NCBI GenBank assembly: GCA_963929865.1
Contig: CAWVKK010000002.1
Coordinates: 1-51,265 of the forward strand
Reading direction: 5' to 3'
From: JAGZHZ01 sp963929865
GTDB lineage: Bacteria; Bacillota; Clostridia; Lachnospirales; Lachnospiraceae
Length of the DNA stretch: 51,265 nucleotides
Positions within the stretch are counted from its first letter, which is position 1; each line of letters opens with the position of its first letter. A program made the translations under genes and the position numbers. Below the pieces are notes generated by a model that made no database searches, was not told the origin of the DNA, and saw nothing but the letters and a program-made list of their open reading frames with translations. Below, piece after piece: positions 1 to 6,130 of the stretch.

Positions 1-103
1 CGAGGGAGTATACAATATTTACTAAGGATAACAATAAACGAAAGTCAATCATTCTTCATTACCATCTGCTGATACAGCGGATGTAAAATTCAGCTTTAAA
101 TGC
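1..103. other. window edge, possible 3' end of an upstream gene
   Basis: Two plus-strand frames are open from the window edge: one ends with TGA at 70-72, the other with TAA at 84-86. The hairpin terminator that follows at 104-161 suggests that a rightward gene ends here. The 24-27 visible codons are too few to identify any family, and neither frame can be preferred. Confidence 0.25.
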
Positions 104-161
104 AAAAAAACATGCTCTATCTGCATGAGGCAAGAGCTTCTGCAGCAGGGCATGTTTTTTT
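104..161 (+). terminator. Rho-independent terminator
   Basis: A 12-bp perfect stem, AAAAAAACATGC (104-115) with GCATGTTTTTTT (150-161), encloses a second pairing region and ends in a run of seven T. The A-tract on the other side makes it potentially bidirectional. It separates whatever lies left of the window from the metallo-hydrolase promoter. Confidence 0.8.
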
Positions 162-224
162 CTGCTATATTTTGGACTGACGGTTTTCAAAACGGATCTT
201 ATATTTGCGCAGCAGCGTATATTA

Positions 225-239
225 GGCGGGGCGTCCGCC
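225..239. repeat. GC-rich inverted repeat GGCGG/CCGCC
   Basis: GGCGG (225-229) and CCGCC (235-239) form a short hairpin in an otherwise AT-rich intergenic region. It has no T-run and no assigned role. The rest of 162-300 holds nothing else I recognise. Confidence 0.4.
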
Positions 240-300
240 GCGCCTCCATGAAAATGACCGCCATACCGGAAAAGATTTTAAGGAAATAATTTCAAGGAAA

Positions 301-319
301 TATAAGATATCATCTTATA
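301..319. promoter_or_regulatory. palindromic operator overlapping the -35 of the 497 gene
   Basis: TATAAGAT (301-308) and ATCTTATA (312-319) are perfect 8-bp inverted arms around ATC. The right arm lies on the putative -35 box at 315-320, the usual placement for a dimeric repressor site. The regulator is unknown. Confidence 0.55.
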
Positions 320-343
320 AATTCTGAAAAAATATAGTATAAT
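315..343 (+). promoter_or_regulatory. sigma-A-type promoter for the metallo-hydrolase gene
   Basis: A weak -35 TTATAA (315-320), a 17-bp spacer and a perfect -10 TATAAT (338-343). Transcription would begin near 350 and give an unusually A-rich leader of about 140 nt before the gene at 497. Confidence 0.6.
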
Positions 344-484
344 AAAACAATAAAAGAAATATAAAAGATAAAAAAATTAGAAAAAACAAAATAATCAGAA
401 AAAATAAAAAATAACAAACTAAAAATAAAAATTAAAACCTAAAAACAAAAACAGAAAACAAAAAATCAAAAATCCAGCAAAGAT
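344..484 (+). other. A-rich untranslated leader
   Basis: About 140 bases made mostly of A, with scattered T and C and almost no G, between the promoter and the GGGGG-type ribosome binding site (485-490). It has no coding frame and cannot fold stably. It may act as a single-stranded ribosome or RNase loading region. Confidence 0.5.
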
Positions 485-496
485 TGGGGGAATCAT

Positions 497-2107
497 ATGA
501 AATTGATATTTTTAGGCGCTACTCACGAAGTAACCGGAAGCTGCACCTATCTGGAAGCAGACGGAAAGAAAATTTTAGTCGACTGCGGCATGGAGCAAGG
601 TCCCGACACCTATGAAAATGAAGACCTTCCGGTTCCGGCAAGCCAGATCGACCTCGTTCTCCTGACTCACGCCCACATCGACCACTCAGGAAAACTTCCG
701 CTTTTGTACCAGAGAGGCTTCCGCGGACAGATCTTCGCCACAAGAGCGACCGCCGACCTGTGCGATATCATGCTCAGAGACAGCGCGCACATTCAAATGT
801 TCGAGGCAGAGTGGAAAAACAGAAAAGGGAAACGGGCAGGAAAAGAAGCCGTCACTCCGCTCTACGACATGGAAGACGCGCAGGGTGCGATCTCCTGCTT
901 TGTATCCTGCGAATACCACGAGACAGTATTTGTCAGCGAGCATATTAAAATCCGCTTCATGGACGCCGGACACCTGCTGGGTTCCTCCTCCATCGAGGTA
1001 TGGATTGAAGAAGACGGAAAAGAAAAAAAGATTGTATTCTCGGGAGATATCGGCAACACCAATCAGCCGATCATCAAAGACCCGGAGTATATAAAAGAGG
1101 CGGACTATGTTGTGATGGAGTCGACATACGGAGACAGAAGCCACGGTTCGAGACCAGACTACATCAAAGAGCTGAGCGGCGTGATCCAGAGAACGTTTGA
1201 CCGGGGCGGAAATGTGGTGATCCCGTCATTTGCCGTAGGAAGAACACAGGAGATGCTGTACTTTATCCGTCAGATCAAAGAGGAAAAGAGGATAAGAGGG
1301 CATGAGGGATTTGAAGTGTACGTCGACAGCCCGCTTGCGATCGAGGCCACTCAGATTTTTATGAAACATATGTTTGACGATTTTGACGAGGAAGCAGCGG
1401 CGCTGATCGAAAAAGGAATCAATCCGATCAGCTTTCCAGGATTAAAGACTTCTGTCACAAGCGAAGAATCGAAAAATATTAACAGCGATGAAAAACCGAA
1501 AATTATCATATCTGCAAGCGGTATGTGCGACGCGGGAAGAATCAAGCACCACCTAAAACACAATCTGTGGAGAGAAGAATGCACGATCTTATTTGTAGGA
1601 TATCAGGCGGTCGGAACGCTGGGGCGCGCTATTGTGGAAGGAGCAGAAAAAGTAAAGCTGTTCGGGGAGGAGATTGAGATTCAGGCAGAGATTGCGCAGC
1701 TGACAGGAATCAGCGGTCACGCGGACAGAGAAGGTCTGATCAGATGGATCTCGGCTTTTGAAAAAAAGCCGAAGCGCGTCTTTGTGATTCACGGAGAAGA
1801 CCGGACAGCAGAAGGATTTGCCAGTCTTTTGCGGACAGAAAAAGGGCTGAACGCATATGCGCCGTTCAGCGGCACAATTTTTGATCTGGCGTCCGGAAAC
1901 ATGATCAAAGAGGCGCAGCCTGTCAAGATTGACAAGACAAAGAACATATCGCCGTCCACACTGAAAGCGAACACAGTATTTGCAAGATTGTTGGCGGCAG
2001 GACAGAGGCTTCTGACGGTGATCTGGCATAATGAACACGGAGCGAATAAGGACCTGGCAAAATTTACAAGCCAGATACAGGCGCTGTGCGATAAATGGGA
2101 CCGCTAG
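497..2107 (+). CDS. MBL-fold beta-CASP metallo-hydrolase (RNA-specificity type)
   Basis: 536-aa cytosolic metallo-beta-lactamase-fold protein of the RNA-processing (CPSF/RNase J-like) group. The zinc motif HAHIDH is at residues 58-63. Further metal-site features follow: FSGDIG, the beta-CASP insert with ISASGMC, GHADREG and a final VIHGE. Known members are nucleases acting on RNA, but substrate and endo/exo mode cannot be read from sequence. The last 70 or so residues form a lineage-specific tail. The ATG follows GGGGG with good spacing. It stands alone behind a promoter with a palindromic operator and an A-rich leader, so it is probably regulated separately. It converges on the TSCPD gene. 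Confidence 0.88.
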   Translation: MKLIFLGATHEVTGSCTYLEADGKKILVDCGMEQGPDTYENEDLPVPASQIDLVLLTHAHIDHSGKLPLLYQRGFRGQIFATRATADLCDIMLRDSAHIQMFEAEWKNRKGKRAGKEAVTPLYDMEDAQGAISCFVSCEYHETVFVSEHIKIRFMDAGHLLGSSSIEVWIEEDGKEKKIVFSGDIGNTNQPIIKDPEYIKEADYVVMESTYGDRSHGSRPDYIKELSGVIQRTFDRGGNVVIPSFAVGRTQEMLYFIRQIKEEKRIRGHEGFEVYVDSPLAIEATQIFMKHMFDDFDEEAAALIEKGINPISFPGLKTSVTSEESKNINSDEKPKIIISASGMCDAGRIKHHLKHNLWREECTILFVGYQAVGTLGRAIVEGAEKVKLFGEEIEIQAEIAQLTGISGHADREGLIRWISAFEKKPKRVFVIHGEDRTAEGFASLLRTEKGLNAYAPFSGTIFDLASGNMIKEAQPVKIDKTKNISPSTLKANTVFARLLAAGQRLLTVIWHNEHGANKDLAKFTSQIQALCDKWDR

Positions 2108-2165
2108 AAAAAACGCGGGATCCACAGCAGCGCCGCATTGGCGCAAGCCGGACTGGATTCCCGCG
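2108..2165 (-). terminator. terminator of the leftward TSCPD gene
   Basis: CGCGGGATCC (2114-2123) pairs with GGATTCCCGCG (2155-2165), with inner stem GCGCC/GGCGC (2130-2144). Read on the minus strand the hairpin is followed by TTTTTT (complement of 2109-2114), so it should end the leftward transcript. It has no T-run for the plus strand. Confidence 0.7.
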
Positions 2166-2189
2166 CTGATATTTGGTTTGCCGCTCCGG

Positions 2190-2435
2190 CTATTTGGCAA
2201 TAGCCTGCTTTAAAGCACATGCGAGCTGGTCAGGACATGAGGTTGGCTTTTTTCCGCACTTTACGCCGCTTAAAAGCTCAATTGCCTTGTTGACGTCCAT
2301 TCCTTTTAAAAGAAGAGAAAGCCCCATTGTATTTCCGGGACATCCGCCGACAAATTCTACTTTTTCGATGGTATCTCCGTTTAACTCAAATTTGATTTCT
2401 CTTGCGCAGACACCGGACGGTTTATAGCTGGTCAT
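2190..2435 (-). CDS. TSCPD domain protein (TIGR03905-type)
   Basis: Small 81-aa protein with the diagnostic sequence PTSCPDQLACAL near its C terminus, the name-giving motif of TSCPD proteins, plus conserved cysteines in GVCAREI, GGCPGN and VKCGKK. The same module occurs as a C-terminal part of some class II ribonucleotide reductases, where its cysteines may bind metal, but the free-standing form has no established function. Family length is about 80 aa, so it looks complete. An AAGGAG site precedes the ATG (2435 on the minus strand) at normal spacing. It is a single leftward gene with its own terminator at 2108-2165. Confidence 0.85.
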   Translation of the reverse strand: MTSYKPSGVCAREIKFELNGDTIEKVEFVGGCPGNTMGLSLLLKGMDVNKAIELLSGVKCGKKPTSCPDQLACALKQAIAK

Positions 2436-2549
2436 GGTAAAATCTCCTTTCTGTTCAATAAAAAATGAAGACTGTTTTATTTGCGTTTCAATTATAGCAG
2501 AGAAAAAGGAAAATGCAAAGAAATTTTCTGTACACGCACACAGAAAAAC

Positions 2550-2558
2550 TGGTATAAT
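2550..2558 (+). promoter_or_regulatory. extended -10 promoter of mtnN
   Basis: TGGTATAAT is a consensus extended -10 (TGnTATAAT, with TATAAT at 2553-2558) 66 bp before the ATG. No convincing -35 is present, which is normal for extended -10 promoters. Confidence 0.6.
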
Positions 2559-2623
2559 CTCAGAGAAACTTAAGAAAACAGACGGAGAGAAGAAAACGCA
2601 GGAAAAACGGACAGGAGAGATTT

Positions 2624-3340
2624 ATGAGAAAAATAGGAATTATCGGAGCAATGGAAATTGAAGTGGAAGGGCTCAAAAAAGAGATGGAGGTTCGCCGCAC
2701 CCTGAAAAAAGCGAAAATGGAGTTCTTTGAGGGGAGACTGTGCGGTCAGGAAGCCGTGGTGGTCCGCAGCGGAGTTGGAAAAGTCAACGCGGCTGTCTGC
2801 ACGCAGATCCTCGCCGATGAATTCGGCGTCGACCTGATCATCAACACAGGGGTGGCAGGCTCTCTGAAGAAGGAAATCGACATTGAAGACATTGTCATTG
2901 CGACAGACGTTGTCCACCACGATGTGGACGCCACAGTGTTCGGATATCAGATCGGAGAAGTTCCGCAGATGGGAGTGGCGTCGTTTGCGGCTGACGAGAA
3001 AATCGCAGCGCTTGCAAAAGAAGTCAGCGAGCAGGTGAATCCGGAAATTCACGTTTTCCGGGGAAGAATCGTAAGCGGAGACCAATTTATTTTCGACAAA
3101 GAGGTCAAGAAGCGCATTAAGAATACCTTTGAAGGATTCTGCACGGAAATGGAGGGCGCGTCTATCGGTCATACGGCATGGCTTAACGACATCCCTTTCC
3201 TCATTATCCGCGCCATTTCCGACAAAGCGGACGAGAGCGCAAAGATGGACTATCCGGTGTTCGAGGAGAGAGCGGCGGCCGACAGTCTGCGGCTGGTCAA
3301 AGGACTTATGAAGCGCTTTTCTGAAGATGAGACAAAATAA
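2624..3340 (+). CDS. mtnN: 5'-methylthioadenosine/S-adenosylhomocysteine nucleosidase
   Basis: 238-aa purine nucleosidase that removes adenine from MTA and SAH, clearing by-products of SAM-dependent reactions and feeding methionine salvage. The active-site set is recognisable: GIIGAMEIE at the N terminus (E13), SGVGKVNAA and NTGVAGSL in the nucleoside pocket, EMEGASIG with E177, and catalytic acid D200 in RAISDKAD. The E177-D200 spacing matches the E. coli enzyme (E174/D197). An AGGAGAG site precedes the ATG. It is monocistronic between an extended -10 promoter and the terminator at 3372-3417. Functionally it links to metK, also in this window but far away. Confidence 0.93.
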   Translation: MRKIGIIGAMEIEVEGLKKEMEVRRTLKKAKMEFFEGRLCGQEAVVVRSGVGKVNAAVCTQILADEFGVDLIINTGVAGSLKKEIDIEDIVIATDVVHHDVDATVFGYQIGEVPQMGVASFAADEKIAALAKEVSEQVNPEIHVFRGRIVSGDQFIFDKEVKKRIKNTFEGFCTEMEGASIGHTAWLNDIPFLIIRAISDKADESAKMDYPVFEERAAADSLRLVKGLMKRFSEDETK

Positions 3341-3371
3341 AAGCATCCTCTACCTGAACATAAAATTCCTT

Positions 3372-3417
3372 AAAAGCCCGAAAATGCCTGAAAATGAGAC
3401 ATTTTGGGGCTTTTTTT
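3372..3417 (+). terminator. Rho-independent terminator of mtnN
   Basis: AAAAGCCC (3372-3379) pairs with GGGCTTTT (3407-3414), and AAAATG (3381-3386) with CATTTT (3400-3405), followed by a T-run to 3417. Confidence 0.85.
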
Positions 3418-3433
3418 GACGAACGATTTTCCT

Positions 3434-3461
3434 TTGCAAAATCTGGAGCATCGGCTATAAT
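3434..3461 (+). promoter_or_regulatory. sigma-A promoter upstream of the 3539 gene
   Basis: TTGCAA (3434-3439), a 16-bp spacer and TATAAT (3456-3461), just after the mtnN terminator. Shifting by one base gives TTTGCA with a 17-bp spacer. Confidence 0.65.
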
Positions 3462-3538
3462 GGCGGTACAAAATTTCAGAAAGGCCCAATGGACCGGTCC
3501 GCTGAAATCAGCCAGAAAATCAAAGGGGGATGTTAAGG

Positions 3539-4288
3539 ATGTTACAGGCAATGGCAGAACAGAGAGTGTTATTTTACGCAATGATGGTGGTATGCGCAGT
3601 CGGGGTTGCAAGCCAGCTGCTGCTGAACCGTGTCTACGCAAAGCTGTTATTGGATACCAGAAACGTAGGCGTGCCGCGCGGCAGATTCATGAAGCAGCTC
3701 AAGCAGAGATTCGCCAACTGCCAGAGATTGAACGATGAGGTATCGAACGTGCCGGTGTTTATCAGGCGGCAGATCATGGAATACAAATACTGCAGCCTGA
3801 ATCTGCATCAGTGGCAGAAGATGGGAGTTTACGCGTTTGCGCTGTGCGCTTTGCTGGGAGGAGCCGGCTATTATCTGACAAGGCAGGCGCAGACGGCAAG
3901 AACGGCGTATCTGCAGGGAGGAATCGTCACCTGCGGTCTGCTTCTGGTTGTGGAAGGCGTGCTGGACTTTCAGTATAAAAAGAAAAAACTTCAGACCAGG
4001 CTCGAAGACTATCTGGAGAACACAGGAATCGGCAGAGAATTTGAAGACGCCTCTCTGTGCGAACATGATCCCAGAGAAAAAGAGAACAAAAAGGTTTCAA
4101 GAAGGCTGGAGCGCTCAAGGGGAAAACAGGACAATCAGGAAGCGGCGCAGGCAGTGAAAGAGGGAATGAGCGAAGCGGCGGCGGAGACAGAAGCGGCGCA
4201 GGATCAGAATACAGAGATTTTAAAACAGATGGATCCAAAGGAGCAGGAGCGCATTATCCGGGAGGTGCTAAAGGAATTTTTGGCTTGA
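3539..4288 (+). CDS. uncharacterised membrane protein with charged C-terminal tail
   Basis: About 249 aa, family not recognised. Three hydrophobic segments are visible: one near the N terminus (YAMMVVCAVGVASQLLL), and a pair near residues 95-115 and 123-145. The region between the first and second contains KQLKQRF and is cytosolic-looking. The C-terminal third is highly charged (Lys/Arg, then Glu/Ala-rich) and ends with the amphipathic IIREVLKEFLA. The ATG at 3539 is preferred over the in-frame ATG at 3530 because 3530 sits inside the purine-rich AAAGGGGGA that serves as its binding site. It has its own promoter and precedes pgi, which also has a separate promoter. Confidence 0.7.
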   Translation: MLQAMAEQRVLFYAMMVVCAVGVASQLLLNRVYAKLLLDTRNVGVPRGRFMKQLKQRFANCQRLNDEVSNVPVFIRRQIMEYKYCSLNLHQWQKMGVYAFALCALLGGAGYYLTRQAQTARTAYLQGGIVTCGLLLVVEGVLDFQYKKKKLQTRLEDYLENTGIGREFEDASLCEHDPREKENKKVSRRLERSRGKQDNQEAAQAVKEGMSEAAAETEAAQDQNTEILKQMDPKEQERIIREVLKEFLA

Positions 4289-4313
4289 TAAAGTATACGA
4301 CATTTGATAGAAT
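4285..4313 (+). promoter_or_regulatory. sigma-A promoter of pgi
   Basis: TTGATA (4285-4290), a 17-bp spacer and TAGAAT (4308-4313). The -35 overlaps the stop codon region of the preceding gene. It yields a leader of about 100 nt. Confidence 0.7.
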
Positions 4314-4325
4314 AAAGGTGATAAG

Positions 4326-4390
4326 TGGGTCGGACCAGTTGAGGGTCTGCCCGTAAACAATCTGCAAAACGGATGGAAAATCCTTTTGCA
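4326..4390 (+). promoter_or_regulatory. two-hairpin 5' leader of pgi
   Basis: The first hairpin is GGGT/GCCC outside and GGACC/GGTCT inside, around a 7-nt loop (about 4327-4352). The second is TGCAAAA (4363-4369) with TTTTGCA (4384-4390), closing GGAT/ATCC. It ends 11 bases before the AAGGAG site at 4402-4407. No known riboswitch class is recognised; a translation-level control role is inferred. Confidence 0.5.
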
Positions 4391-4417
4391 ATTACACCTA
4401 TAAGGAGCGCGAAAGAA

Positions 4418-5767
4418 ATGATGAGCAGAGTAAGATTTGATTATTCAAAAGCTGCAGGATTTGTCAGTGAAAGCGAAATCGCAAATATGAAAAAACTGGC
4501 CCAGACGGCGAAAGACATTTTAGTCTCAAAGTCAGGCGCAGGAAATGATTTCTTGGGATGGATCGATCTGCCGGTCGACTATGATAAAGAGGAGTTTGCA
4601 CGCATCAAAAAGGCTGCGGAGAAAATTCAGAAAGACAGTGAAGTGCTGGTTGTAATCGGTATCGGCGGCTCTTACCTGGGAGCGAGAGCAGCGATCGAAT
4701 TTTTACGCCACAGCTTTTACAACATGGTTTCCAAAGAAATCCGCAAAACGCCGGAGATTTATTATGCAGGAAACAGCATAAGCGGAACGTATCTGAAACA
4801 TCTGACCGAGGTGATCGGAGACCGCGACTTTTCCGTAAACGTAATCTCAAAATCCGGTACGACAACAGAACCGGCTATCGCATTCCGTGTCTTTAAGGAA
4901 ATGCTGGAGAAGAAATACGGAAAAGAGGAAGCCGCAAAGAGAATCTATGCGACGACCGACAAAGCAAAGGGAGCTCTGAAAAAACTTGCGACAGAAGAAG
5001 GATATGAGACGTTTGTTGTTCCGGACGATGTGGGAGGACGCTTCTCTGTTCTGACAGCCGTAGGTCTGCTGCCGATCGCAGTCAGCGGAGCCGATATTGA
5101 CAAACTGATGGAAGGCGCGGCAGAAGGAAGAAGACTGGCTCTGGAAGCTCCTTATGAGGAAAACGACGCGGTACAGTATGCCGTTATCAGAAATATTCTG
5201 CATCAGAAAGGAAAATCAGTAGAAATTCTCGCAAATTACGAGCCGGGTCTCCACTATGTGGCAGAATGGTGGAAGCAGCTGTACGGGGAGAGCGAAGGAA
5301 AAGATCAGAAGGGTATTTTCCCGGCAGCCGTTGACCTGACGACAGACCTGCACTCCATGGGACAGTTTATCCAGGACGGAAGCAGAATCATGTATGAGAC
5401 GGTCTTAAACGTAGAAGAACCGGAATGCGAGATCGTGATCCAGGAGGAAGCGGTCGATCTGGACGGATTAAATTATCTTGCCGGAAAGAACATGGACTTC
5501 GTCAACAAGAGCGCTATGAACGGAACGATTTTAGCGCACACGGACGGCAATGTCCCGAACCTGATGGTATCGATCCCAAGACAGGATGAATACTCGCTGG
5601 GTCAGCTGTTCTACTTCTTTGAATTCGCTTGCGGCGTCAGCGGTTACTTATTAGGAGTAAACCCATTTAACCAGCCTGGAGTGGAAAGCTATAAGAAAAA
5701 TATGTTTGCGCTGCTCGGAAAACCAGGATACGAAAAAGAAAGAGAAGAGCTGCTGAAGAGACTGTAA
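4418..5767 (+). CDS. pgi: glucose-6-phosphate isomerase
   Basis: Interconverts glucose-6-phosphate and fructose-6-phosphate in glycolysis and gluconeogenesis. Family signatures are clear: VIGIGGSYLGARAAIEFL, VISKSGTTTEPA (phosphate loop), DDVGGRFSVLTAVGLLP and the C-terminal GVNPFNQPGVESYKKN. The ATG at 4418 (or the adjacent one at 4421) follows AAGGAG at 4402-4407 and gives 449 aa, the usual length of Firmicute enzymes. An upstream in-frame ATG at 4373 lies inside a leader hairpin and lacks a binding site. It is monocistronic, with its own promoter, folded leader and strong terminator. Confidence 0.95.
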   Translation: MMSRVRFDYSKAAGFVSESEIANMKKLAQTAKDILVSKSGAGNDFLGWIDLPVDYDKEEFARIKKAAEKIQKDSEVLVVIGIGGSYLGARAAIEFLRHSFYNMVSKEIRKTPEIYYAGNSISGTYLKHLTEVIGDRDFSVNVISKSGTTTEPAIAFRVFKEMLEKKYGKEEAAKRIYATTDKAKGALKKLATEEGYETFVVPDDVGGRFSVLTAVGLLPIAVSGADIDKLMEGAAEGRRLALEAPYEENDAVQYAVIRNILHQKGKSVEILANYEPGLHYVAEWWKQLYGESEGKDQKGIFPAAVDLTTDLHSMGQFIQDGSRIMYETVLNVEEPECEIVIQEEAVDLDGLNYLAGKNMDFVNKSAMNGTILAHTDGNVPNLMVSIPRQDEYSLGQLFYFFEFACGVSGYLLGVNPFNQPGVESYKKNMFALLGKPGYEKEREELLKRL

Positions 5768-5779
5768 TATACAAGGTGA

Positions 5780-5825
5780 CAAAAGCCTGCAACGACAAAA
5801 GAAAAAAGTCGCGGCAGGCTTTTTG
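5780..5825 (+). terminator. Rho-independent terminator of pgi
   Basis: AAAAGCCTGC (5781-5790) pairs with GCAGGCTTTT (5814-5823), with an inner CGAC/GTCG pairing, and ends in a T-run. Confidence 0.88.
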
Positions 5826-5927
5826 CTGTATAAAAGAAGAATTTATCGCAAAAAAAATAGTCAAAAAAGCAAAATATAGAATGACATCAAAAAATAAAAT
5901 GGCAAAATGTAAAAAAATAGATTGCCA

Positions 5928-5957
5928 TTCATGACAAAATTGTACACTTCGTGACAA
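5928..5957 (+). promoter_or_regulatory. direct repeat TTCRTGACAA, 20-bp period, upstream of the GH3 promoter
   Basis: TTCATGACAA (5928-5937) and TTCGTGACAA (5948-5957) repeat exactly 20 bp apart, two helical turns, directly before the -35 at 5964. The geometry suits a tandem activator binding site. The regulator is unknown. Confidence 0.55.
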
Positions 5958-5963
5958 TAGACT

Positions 5964-5992
5964 TGTAAATGCGTTTCGATTGATGATATAAT
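5964..5992 (+). promoter_or_regulatory. sigma-A promoter of the exported GH3 gene
   Basis: TTGTAA (5964-5969), a 17-bp spacer and a perfect -10 TATAAT (5987-5992), giving a leader of about 130 nt. Confidence 0.75.
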
Positions 5993-6047
5993 TCTTATCA
6001 CAGTGAAGTCGACTTTATGAAAGAAATATCCTTGCGCAGGGGGGCAT

Positions 6048-6072
6048 GATTCTCTTCTCAAAAGAGAGAATC
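6048..6072 (+). repeat. leader hairpin before the GH3 gene
   Basis: GATTCTCT (6048-6055) and AGAGAATC (6065-6072) form an 8-bp stem in the 5' leader, well before the ribosome binding site at about 6117. No T-run follows. mRNA stabilisation or regulator binding is possible. Confidence 0.5.
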
Positions 6073-6130
6073 AGCAAGGCAAGAATTTTGAGTGGCAAAA
6101 CTATATTTATTGGGTAAAGGAGAGGACTAT

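Noticed and set aside
686..1144. 152-aa minus-strand open frame inside the beta-CASP gene
   Set aside because: Antisense shadow of a clearly coding gene, with no ribosome site and no family motif.
4373..4418. Upstream in-frame ATG for pgi
   Set aside because: It sits within a leader hairpin with no ribosome site, and the ATG at 4418 gives the usual protein length.
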